From an uncultured Sphingobacteriales bacterium (lineage in GTDB: Bacteria > Bacteroidota > Bacteroidia > Chitinophagales > Chitinophagaceae), in NCBI GenBank assembly GCA_937871285.1, contig CALMQS010000107.1:1-64000 (forward strand): a stretch of DNA of 64,000 nt. Direction: 5' to 3'. The position numbers and the translations under genes were made by a program. This document shows positions 24,741 through 31,584 of this stretch, one piece after another. Position 1 is the first letter of the stretch, and each line of letters starts with the position of its first letter. The notes below the pieces were generated by a model. It worked only from the letters and a program-made list of their open reading frames with translations, ran no database searches and was not told where the DNA came from.

Positions 24741-24890
24741 AAAATAGCTTATTATACCACAATATACAAAATAAGGTATTTAAAATATGCTTATTTGTAC
24801 ATTGTTGATTAATTAGTGCATTATTGATTAAAGAAATGAGTTTATTTTATTGGGTATGTAATTAATGGTCCGTTCCTGTTCTCCCCCATG

Positions 24891-25112
24891 GCCGTCAACT
24901 TAAGCCCGGAGGGCCCCGCCCGTACCGGTACGGGCGGACTTGAATTTGAATAGCCGTGAGCGAAACTCACGGTAAAAATGTCGAAATTTTTGTTGAACCC
25001 TGTAAGGGTTCAATATCAAAGATGTTTCATTTGTCCACCGGTTGCACCGATGGCTATTGAAATTAGACCCCATTCGGGGTATTTTATTGCTCATGTTTCT
25101 TAAGTTGGCGGC
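24891..25112. mobile_element. 222-bp non-coding hairpin element with terminal inverted repeats (MITE-like)
   Basis: The ends are GCCGTCAACTTAAG (24891-24904) and CTTAAGTTGGCGGC (25099-25112), inverted copies with 13 of 14 matching. Inside are four tight palindromes: CCCGTACCGGTACGGG (24919-24934), CCGTGAGCGAAACTCACGG (24953-24971), GAACCCTGTAAGGGTTC (24995-25011) and ACCCCATTCGGGGT (25067-25080). No transposase is encoded, so a helper elsewhere would be needed. Short frames through it (such as 24900-25094) are artefacts of the element. Confidence 0.6.
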
Positions 25113-25290
25113 TGTGTTGTTCTTCCGAAAATTCTAAATGCAGCAAATTGATTTCTTTAGCCAGCGCCCGCTGGTAAATCCCGTCTAGAAACGAAACCCT
25201 GTCCGTCCGGTCAGGCAAGCGTTGCCGAGCCCAATATGCACCGTAATGACGCACCGGGTGATACGGTATGTAAGTTTCGGGTATCTGCAT
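25084..25290 (-). CDS. Small hypothetical protein or fragment
   Basis: This 68-residue frame (MQIPETYIPYHPVRHYGAY...) shows a plausible amphipathic C-terminal half, LDGIYQRALAKEINLLHLEF, but no known domain. Its end lies inside the right terminal repeat of the hairpin element, and its start abuts the duplicated hsdR fragment. It may be the remains of a gene brought in with the ATPase or cut by the element. Expression is doubtful. Confidence 0.35.
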   Translation of the reverse strand: MQIPETYIPYHPVRHYGAYWARQRLPDRTDRVSFLDGIYQRALAKEINLLHLEFSEEQHSRQLKKHEQ

Positions 25291-25293
25291 TTT

Positions 25294-25327
25294 AGTTCGA
25301 TGTGGTTTTCGGTAATGCGGGTCATGG
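25294..25327 (-). repeat. 34-bp direct repeat, duplicated hsdR 5' end
   Basis: This perfect copy of 23267-23300 encodes MTRITENHIEL from ATG 25325 and then runs into unrelated sequence. It starts 6 nt after the PIN gene stop, a natural operon position for hsdR. It therefore looks like the ancestral hsdR start left behind after an insertion. Confidence 0.85.
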
Positions 25328-25330
25328 TTG

Positions 25331-25789
25331 TTACACTATCTTAATAACATCAATAAAGCTTCCATGTAAATGGTCGAAATCACCATCCGTAGTCACTAAT
25401 GATACATCTATCGCTAAAGCAGTTGCTGCAATCCATAAATCATTTTTGCCCATTTTGCGGGCTGAACCAGACATTAAACTACCAGAACTATCTGGCAGTT
25501 TCCCTTTTGAATAACCATCAATTTGTCCATATCCTTCAATCAATTTTTTGTCAGCTGCTTTTATGTCAATTACGGTAACTGCTTGAAGGAACGTAGTTAA
25601 TTTAGCCAATTTATTATCGCCCCAGCTATTTTGTCTGCCAAAGGAATCGAGCTCGGCTTTTGTTGCTACAGAAATGATAATATTGGGATCGGAATCAAGT
25701 GAAGCTAATTGTCTCAGACATTTCTTTCCCGTTGGAGTATCTCTTACGATATGGATAATGACGCAGGTATCAATCACTATATTCCTCAT
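25331..25789 (-). CDS. PIN-domain ribonuclease, probable toxin
   Basis: This 152-residue PIN protein has the acidic site intact: D7 (IVIDTCVIIH), E46 (ATKAELDSFG), D117 (KNDLWIAATAL) and D135/D137 (LVTTDGDFD). Such proteins cut RNA, usually tRNA or mRNA, as VapC-type toxins. Its start overlaps the end of the 313-residue gene by 4 nt, the usual layout for an antitoxin followed by its toxin. It is embedded in the restriction operon just upstream of the old hsdR start. A Ser/Gly/Lys-rich stretch around residues 93-112 is unusual for VapC. Confidence 0.85.
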   Translation of the reverse strand: MRNIVIDTCVIIHIVRDTPTGKKCLRQLASLDSDPNIIISVATKAELDSFGRQNSWGDNKLAKLTTFLQAVTVIDIKAADKKLIEGYGQIDGYSKGKLPDSSGSLMSGSARKMGKNDLWIAATALAIDVSLVTTDGDFDHLHGSFIDVIKIV

Positions 25790-26727
25790 CTGTGAATGTC
25801 TTTAATCATTTCCTGAAACTTGTCTTCATCAATATCGTCCTTTAACAATCCCGAAAGGCCTTTCAATGCTTCAAACGAATTGCTCTTTTTCGTTTCTTTT
25901 ATATGAAAAAGTACCTGCTGACTGGAAACAACCGCGTTTGGTATGGAAGAAAAATATTTGTCATTGCCTGATGGCTCATTAAACTCCCCAATTTCTACAA
26001 AACTTAATGCTCCATTAGGCTTATAATGTGCTTTGCCTTTAATGGTTATGTCTTTTCCCATAAATTCTACCAAACGGCGAATAGCGGCATCTTCTTTTAC
26101 TACAAGATTTACCAGGCCCTCTTCTGTCATTAATCCCAGGCGGCCTTTCGATATTTTCATCTCATCAAGCTGCCCGTTTACAATCACATTTTGAGGATCA
26201 GGGATACTGTCTTCCAGCACCTCAATTTTTTGAAAAATCTCTTTGGTGAGCTTCACTTCAGGAACAGACCCCCTGTTGGATAAATAGAAAATTTCGTTGC
26301 CACTGATAAAGTTCTTTTTAAAATTCATCAGCGAGCGAAGCAAAGGCTTATCTATGTCGGCAAGCTGTGACTGATCATCCAATGCAGTATGAAAGGATTG
26401 AATCACCAATGCCATAGGTGTTAATTTTAGAGCCTCTTCTTTTGGCCTGAATAAATCGTATTGCAGTCCTTTTATTGTATCTGAAAAGTGCTTACAATCT
26501 ATGGTAAGTGCAGTGCCTTCCTGCTCACTGCCGGATACGGCTTGCAAATACATTTGCAAGGCCTTTTTTAAATGCTTGTCGGGGGTAATATCACTATAAC
26601 CCCTAAGCTCAAGCATTAATGCTTTGCTTGCAATATCTTTGGTGGATTTAGTCAATACAGACAGCCGGTCAAATTCTATCTGCCCGTTGTCTTCATCCTC
26701 ACCCACAATTTTTATATCGTAATTCAT
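25786..26727 (-). CDS. Hypothetical protein, candidate antitoxin or partner of the PIN protein
   Basis: I do not recognise this 313-residue protein. The N-terminus (NYDIKIVGEDEDNGQIEFDRLSVLTKST) is acidic with alternating strands. The middle (~200-260) looks like an OB-type beta-barrel, with VIVNGQLDEMKISKGRLGL and KDITIKGKAHYKPNGALSFVEI. The last 30 residues are an acidic amphipathic tail, LKDDIDEDKFQEMIKDIH, like antitoxin segments that block PIN active sites. It overlaps the PIN gene by 4 nt and follows hsdS by 65 nt. A PIN-neutralising role is inference. It is much larger than usual VapB proteins. Confidence 0.6.
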   Translation of the reverse strand: MNYDIKIVGEDEDNGQIEFDRLSVLTKSTKDIASKALMLELRGYSDITPDKHLKKALQMYLQAVSGSEQEGTALTIDCKHFSDTIKGLQYDLFRPKEEALKLTPMALVIQSFHTALDDQSQLADIDKPLLRSLMNFKKNFISGNEIFYLSNRGSVPEVKLTKEIFQKIEVLEDSIPDPQNVIVNGQLDEMKISKGRLGLMTEEGLVNLVVKEDAAIRRLVEFMGKDITIKGKAHYKPNGALSFVEIGEFNEPSGNDKYFSSIPNAVVSSQQVLFHIKETKKSNSFEALKGLSGLLKDDIDEDKFQEMIKDIHR

Positions 26728-26792
26728 TTTGAGTATTGTATTTTATGCTTTTTACATACAGTTCTTCAAAAGTAAGTTTTTTAATTTTCACC

Positions 26793-28001
26793 CTACACCT
26801 TCACCCTCACCTCAGCACTCATCAGCTTTGGTAATAGCGTATCACGTAGTTTAGTAAGAGTTTGAATTTGCTTATGGTTAATATTTTTCTTTTTCCGATA
26901 ATTTGCAGCGATTGCAGTAAACTCAATTACTGTTTCTTTTGGAGGTAATTTAAATTTCGGCCTTTGTAAACCGTCTATTGCAAGCATGTTCACAGTTGAG
27001 CCATTCGTAGCAGCAGTTACTTGTTCCCTTACAACTGGTGTCATTAGCAAATAATAAATAAATTCAGTTGATAAATAAGAATTTTTTATAGGAAGCAAAC
27101 GGTATATATGCTGACTAAACAACCCCTTGTTTCCAAACGTATCTGGCACAATTGCAGGAAAACCAATTAATCTTAAATCATGTCCCTGCTCAGTATTGGT
27201 AACAATAATATCACCCGGGCTTATTAAATGTCTTTCTTTATAATCTCCGGTATAATATTTTACCCCTTCATATTTATATCCACCTCCCTCATAAACTGAG
27301 TTTAAATTATGCATCGGTAACCCAACACCATAATCAGCAAGCCCGCTCCCTTTATAACTCAATCCTCTAAAAGCTTCCGTATGCTTATCAAGTGTTGTGT
27401 CCTCCCACTCCTCCTTCGCCTCCTCTACAAACCACTGCCTGAAAAGTGTTTCAGCCATGGCTTCGAGTGTTGCATTTTGCCGGTGCAGCAGGTCTATTTT
27501 ATCATCCAAACTGCTGAGGATGGAGGCAATGGATTTTTGTTCGGGGAGAGGAGGGAGTAAAATTTCTATTTCTTTAAATGAATCCCGAGTTATAGTATCA
27601 AATACTCCCCCGTGAGCAATTTGAGTAAAATTGGAAATAGTGTTTTTCAATAAATAATACACATATTCATTTGTCGATTTGTTTGTTTGAGCCCGGATAC
27701 CGTAGCAAGATTGATTGAATGTCATTTCCTTTCCTAAAACAGCTACAACACCAACAGTCCCTCTGGCAGAAATAATTATATCACCCTTTTTTAAAAGATT
27801 GGTGCTACTATTTAGCAAGCCTAATTCTGTTATTTTTTTTTCGGTGTCAAAGACATATTTTCTCCCTGTATTAAAATCTGCTACGGAAAGCCATGGAATA
27901 TTACCTTCCCAATACTCGGAAACACTTGTTCTTGGAGTGCCGCCACCAATCAATTCAATTATTTCAGAAAAAGCTATTTCTTTCCATTCATTCATTTCCA
28001 A
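26793..28001 (-). CDS. hsdS: Type I restriction specificity subunit (HsdS)
   Basis: This 402-residue protein has two target-recognition domains, each followed by a conserved coiled helix. The first block (WKEIAFSEIIELIGGGTP...) ends in LPPLPEQKSIASILSSLDDKIDLLHRQN. The second starts near residue 207 and ends in LPPKETVIEFTAIAANYRKKKNINHKQIQTLTKLRDTLLPKLMSAEVRV. It sets the bipartite DNA target for HsdM and HsdR. Its start lies inside the 3' end of fic (14-nt overlap). The second conserved region is less canonical than the first (no LPPLxEQ). Confidence 0.93.
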   Translation of the reverse strand: MEMNEWKEIAFSEIIELIGGGTPRTSVSEYWEGNIPWLSVADFNTGRKYVFDTEKKITELGLLNSSTNLLKKGDIIISARGTVGVVAVLGKEMTFNQSCYGIRAQTNKSTNEYVYYLLKNTISNFTQIAHGGVFDTITRDSFKEIEILLPPLPEQKSIASILSSLDDKIDLLHRQNATLEAMAETLFRQWFVEEAKEEWEDTTLDKHTEAFRGLSYKGSGLADYGVGLPMHNLNSVYEGGGYKYEGVKYYTGDYKERHLISPGDIIVTNTEQGHDLRLIGFPAIVPDTFGNKGLFSQHIYRLLPIKNSYLSTEFIYYLLMTPVVREQVTAATNGSTVNMLAIDGLQRPKFKLPPKETVIEFTAIAANYRKKKNINHKQIQTLTKLRDTLLPKLMSAEVRVKV

Positions 28002-29136
28002 ATGCGTTCAGGTATTTGTCAAATATAAAAATACGGTTGCGGCTTTGGCCGGTTATTTCGGTCATCCAGCCATGCTTTGTCAACAGGCTTACCAGGTCGT
28101 TGGCGGCTTTATAGCTGAGACCGGTAACCGTTGCCGCTTCATCTATAGCAATTACCGGGTGCTGCAGCAGATGGCGGACCAGGGTAAGAGCGGCTGTGGT
28201 ACGCCTGCCATAATGCTGCTGTATGTGCTGCTCCATCTGCCCCTTAATTTGAATGGCCTGCTGCAGCTTGTTCATAGCTTCTGTGGCGGTTTGCTCTATA
28301 CCTACCAAAAAGTATTTTACCCACTGTAGCAGGTCGCTGTGCGTACGCACCCGTGTAAGGTTATCGTAGTATAATGCTTTGTTGCGCTCAAAAAATGCCG
28401 ACAGGTAGAGCAGTGGCTTTTCAAGTATCTTTTTATCTACCAGAAACAAGGTAATAAGCAGCCTGCCTATACGGCCGTTTCCGTCCAGGAAAGGATGAAT
28501 GGTTTCAAACTGATAATGAGCAAGGGCAATGCGTATCAGATCGGGCACCTGCAAATGTTCATTATGCAGAAAATGCTCCAGATCGCTCATGAGTTCCGGT
28601 ACCAGCTCATGATGGGGTGGTATGAATACAGCGTCTTTCAGCGAGGCGCCGCCAATCCAGTTTTGACTGGTTCGGTATTCACCCGGCAGCTTCTGCTCTC
28701 CTCTTACACTGCTGAGCAATACTTTATGGGTGTGCCGCAGCAGGCGGCCGGATAGTGGAAGCTCACTCAACCCGTTAATGGCATAATTCAGGGCTTTCAC
28801 ATAATTGTTTACTTCTTTCCAGTCGTTTCTTCTTTCAGGAGTGATTTCGCTTTCGGGCAACAAAGCTTCATTTATATTGGTTTGCGTGCCTTCTATCCGG
28901 CTGGAAACTACCGCTTCCCTGGTTACGTGCAATTGGATAAATAAATTAACATTGGGCACAAAGCGTGAAAAGGAATTGAGTTCGCCCATGCGTATAGCAG
29001 CTTTCTCTAATAGAGCATTCAGCTCTGGTTGGTTCCATACCCAGTCATGATTGATTAGCTCTGGAACAAAATATTGATAATCAATACCTTTCCTGAAAAT
29101 TCCTGCTTTGTATTTTTCTAAATGCAACATATTCAA
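27988..29136 (-). CDS. fic: Fic-family protein (probable AMP transferase) with C-terminal winged helix
   Basis: This 382-residue protein carries the Fic core HPFLDGNGRIGRL near residues 212-224, the complete HxFx(D/E)GNGRxxR catalytic motif. It also has an N-terminal inhibitory segment, SSRIEGTQTN (class II type), so activity is probably self-restrained. The C-terminal 80 residues, HPVIAIDEAATVTGLSYKAANDLVSLLTKHGWM, form a winged helix able to bind DNA. A perfect 11-bp inverted repeat at 29159-29184 lies 22 nt upstream. Fic genes within hsd operons are known, though their job there is not. Modification of an HSD subunit or autoregulation is inference. Confidence 0.92.
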   Translation of the reverse strand: MNMLHLEKYKAGIFRKGIDYQYFVPELINHDWVWNQPELNALLEKAAIRMGELNSFSRFVPNVNLFIQLHVTREAVVSSRIEGTQTNINEALLPESEITPERRNDWKEVNNYVKALNYAINGLSELPLSGRLLRHTHKVLLSSVRGEQKLPGEYRTSQNWIGGASLKDAVFIPPHHELVPELMSDLEHFLHNEHLQVPDLIRIALAHYQFETIHPFLDGNGRIGRLLITLFLVDKKILEKPLLYLSAFFERNKALYYDNLTRVRTHSDLLQWVKYFLVGIEQTATEAMNKLQQAIQIKGQMEQHIQQHYGRRTTAALTLVRHLLQHPVIAIDEAATVTGLSYKAANDLVSLLTKHGWMTEITGQSRNRIFIFDKYLNAFGNE

Positions 29137-29158
29137 AACTACAATAAGAATCTTGTTG

Positions 29159-29184
29159 TTTTACTTTTACTACTAAAAGTAAAA
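29159..29184. promoter_or_regulatory. Inverted repeat upstream of fic, probable operator
   Basis: TTTTACTTTTA and TAAAAGTAAAA are perfect 11-bp arms with a 4-bp centre, in the 85-nt gap between hsdM and fic. The site is AT-rich and lies just where a repressor would block a fic promoter. The Fic protein's own winged helix is the likely binder. Confidence 0.55.
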
Positions 29185-29221
29185 TAAAATATTTGTTATT
29201 TTAGTTTCTGCGCCAGGGTAA

Positions 29222-30787
29222 TTAATTGCTGTTGTTGCCGGAAAGGCTGATTTTGGCGAGGTTCTGTACTATTACCTTATTCAGCTCCTCTTCTTCCTTC
29301 AACTGCGCTTCCAGCTCTTTCTTTAATGAGCTGAACCGTTCGGCAAAATCAAAATCATCTTCATCATCGGGCAGCCCTACATAGCGGCCGGGCGTTAATA
29401 CATAATCCAGGTCTTTTACTTTCTCAACAGGGGCTGCCGCGCAAAAGCCGGCAATGTCTTCATACTTTCCATTTTTATTGCGCCAGTTGTGGTAAGTGCC
29501 GGTAATCTTTTCAATATCCTCCTGCGCCAGTTCTTTGGTGCGGCGGTTAATGAGATGGCCAAGGTTGCGGGCATCTATAAACAATATCTCTTTGCTGCGG
29601 TTCCGGAACTTACCATTGCTCCTGTTGCGGCTCATAAACCATAAGGCCGCCGGTATCTGTGTATTTAAAAACAATTTCGCAGGCAGGTTCACAATACAAT
29701 CAATCAGTCCTTTTTCCACCAACGCCTTTCGTATCTCGCCTTCACCACTTGTTTTGGAAGTGAGCGCCCCTTTGGCCAATACCACACCAGCTTGCCCGCT
29801 CGGCGACAGATGATAAATGAAATGCTGCAGCCAGGCAAAGTTGGCATTGCCCACCGGCGGCACACCGTATTGCCAGCGGCCATCGGTACGTACCAGCTCA
29901 CCGCCCCAGTCGCTTACATTAAAAGGAGGATTGGCAATAATATAATCGGCCTTCAGATCTTTATGCGCGTCATTCAAAAAGCTGCCTTCATTGTTCCACT
30001 TTACCTGGCTGCTGTCTATACCGCGTATGGCGAGGTTCATTTTGCACAGGCGCCAGGTAGTTTGGTTGCTTTCCTGCCCGTAAATAGATATATCATTTAC
30101 TTTTCCCTGGTGCTCCGCCACAAATTTTTCGGAATGTACAAACATACCACCGCTGCCGCAGCAGGGGTCGAACACACGACCTTTATAAGGCTCCATCATC
30201 TCAACCAATAATTCAACAACACTTCTTGGCGTGTAGAACTGTCCGCCCTTTTTCCCTTCGGCCAGCGCGAACTCGCCGAGAAAATATTCAAATACGTGAC
30301 CGAGCACATCGGCGCTTCTTGCTTTGGCAGTGCCGAGCGCTATATTGCTTACCAGGTCTATCAAACCACCCAGGCTAACAGGGTCGAGGTTTTGCCGGGC
30401 AAATACTTTGGGCAATACACCTTTTAATGATGCGTTGTCTCTTTCAATAGCATCCATCGCTTCATCCACATCCTTACCCACTTCGGGCAGCTTTGCACGG
30501 CTTTGTAGGTATTTCCATCTTGCAGAAGGTGGCACAAAAAATATATTCTCCGCTTTGTATTCATCCCGGTCTTCCGGGTCTGCGCCTTTATATTCGCCTT
30601 TGCCTGCAGCCAGCTTTGCATACATTTCTTCAAAGGAATCGCTGATGTATTTGAGAAAGATCAAACCAAGCACAATATGCTTGTATTCTGCAGCGTCAAT
30701 ATTCTTACGCATTTTATCCGCCGCTTTCCAGAGCTGCTTTTCCAATGGTTCTTCTTTTACTGTTTTTTCTTTGGCCATACTTTTCAT
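29222..30787 (-). CDS. hsdM: Type I restriction DNA methyltransferase (HsdM)
   Basis: This 521-residue N6-adenine methyltransferase has an N-terminal HsdM helical domain (LEKQLWKAADKMRKNIDAAEYKHIVLGLIFLKYISD). The SAM pocket is VFDPCCGSGGMF near 195-206 and the catalytic NPPF is in YIIANPPFNVSDWGG near 283-288. GGQFYTPRSVVELLVEM precedes the core, as usual. It methylates the host target sites with HsdS and joins HsdR for cleavage. Translation may start at 30787 or at M4 (30778, MAKEKTVKEE). It is the first gene of the operon. Confidence 0.96.
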   Translation of the reverse strand: MKSMAKEKTVKEEPLEKQLWKAADKMRKNIDAAEYKHIVLGLIFLKYISDSFEEMYAKLAAGKGEYKGADPEDRDEYKAENIFFVPPSARWKYLQSRAKLPEVGKDVDEAMDAIERDNASLKGVLPKVFARQNLDPVSLGGLIDLVSNIALGTAKARSADVLGHVFEYFLGEFALAEGKKGGQFYTPRSVVELLVEMMEPYKGRVFDPCCGSGGMFVHSEKFVAEHQGKVNDISIYGQESNQTTWRLCKMNLAIRGIDSSQVKWNNEGSFLNDAHKDLKADYIIANPPFNVSDWGGELVRTDGRWQYGVPPVGNANFAWLQHFIYHLSPSGQAGVVLAKGALTSKTSGEGEIRKALVEKGLIDCIVNLPAKLFLNTQIPAALWFMSRNRSNGKFRNRSKEILFIDARNLGHLINRRTKELAQEDIEKITGTYHNWRNKNGKYEDIAGFCAAAPVEKVKDLDYVLTPGRYVGLPDDEDDFDFAERFSSLKKELEAQLKEEEELNKVIVQNLAKISLSGNNSN

Positions 30788-30966
30788 TATCGCGTAAAAT
30801 AAGAAATGTTACGGATTGACACATTAAATATAAATGACCGGGCAACTGTGAAAAAAGAAAAAGGACAGAAAATTACCGTGCCGTATAGAAGAACGGAAGA
30901 ATTGCCATAAGGCAATAATGTTATTCTTGGTTCCCCGTTATTATTCTGTTTACCCAACCCTACTCT

Positions 30967-31473
30967 ATGAATGCTATTACTTCCCAAGATCAGAAGAAAA
31001 GTGTTATTACTGATCCTTATGAAAAAGGATATCAGTTTGAAGAATATATTACGAAGCTTTTCAACGCCAGACGCTTTAAGCTGGAAAAATGGCATAAGTC
31101 ACAACGAATAGAGAGCGGTTTGTATCTAACCGGCATGTCCCATCCAGATCTTGAACTTATTTTCGTGGGCAGACAGAAATACCGTTTCGCTGTTGAATGT
31201 AAATGGAGAAAAGAGCTTTTAAATGGTAAGGTTAGTTGGGTGAACAGCTATAATCAAATTACACACTATAAGAATTTCCAATCTTGTAATAGAATACCTG
31301 TATTTATTGCTATTGGAATTGGTGGTGAACCTTCTGCCCCGGAAAGGTTATTTTTAACACCTTTGGATAAAATAAGCGGATTTACCGAAGTTTATGAGTC
31401 TGAGCTGATCCCTTACACAAGAAATCCTTCGCATAAATTCTTTTATGATACAGTTCAGTTGAAATTGTTCTGA
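30967..31473 (+). CDS. PD-(D/E)XK nuclease-like protein next to hsdM
   Basis: This 168-residue protein has the nuclease core E-x(n)-PD-x(n)-ExK. YEKGYQFEEYITKLF supplies an N-terminal acidic helix, HPDLELIF (near 58) the PD, and AVECKWRKE (near 75-81) the ExK. The order and spacing match small restriction-endonuclease-like proteins. No DNA-binding domain is evident. It is divergent from hsdM across 179 nt, which holds a small hairpin (ATTGCC-ATAA-GGCAAT at 30901-30916). Target and partner are unknown, but an accessory defence nuclease is likely. Confidence 0.72.
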   Translation: MNAITSQDQKKSVITDPYEKGYQFEEYITKLFNARRFKLEKWHKSQRIESGLYLTGMSHPDLELIFVGRQKYRFAVECKWRKELLNGKVSWVNSYNQITHYKNFQSCNRIPVFIAIGIGGEPSAPERLFLTPLDKISGFTEVYESELIPYTRNPSHKFFYDTVQLKLF

Positions 31474-31584
31474 CCTCCTGCATCGTTCTTCTGCCACTTT
31501 CATCATTCTTTGCGGGCATATCTATCCCGGTGGGTTTCGCTTAAGTTTAGAGCGACTGAGTGGACACCGATCTCAATCCAACCT

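Noticed and set aside
24900..25094. 64-residue minus-strand ORF inside the hairpin element
   Set aside because: The frame is made by the four palindromes of the element and encodes no recognisable protein.
24891..25112. Group of palindromes as an rRNA/tRNA or riboswitch
   Set aside because: No conserved RNA core is recognisable. Terminal inverted repeats and multiple unrelated palindromes fit a mobile element better.
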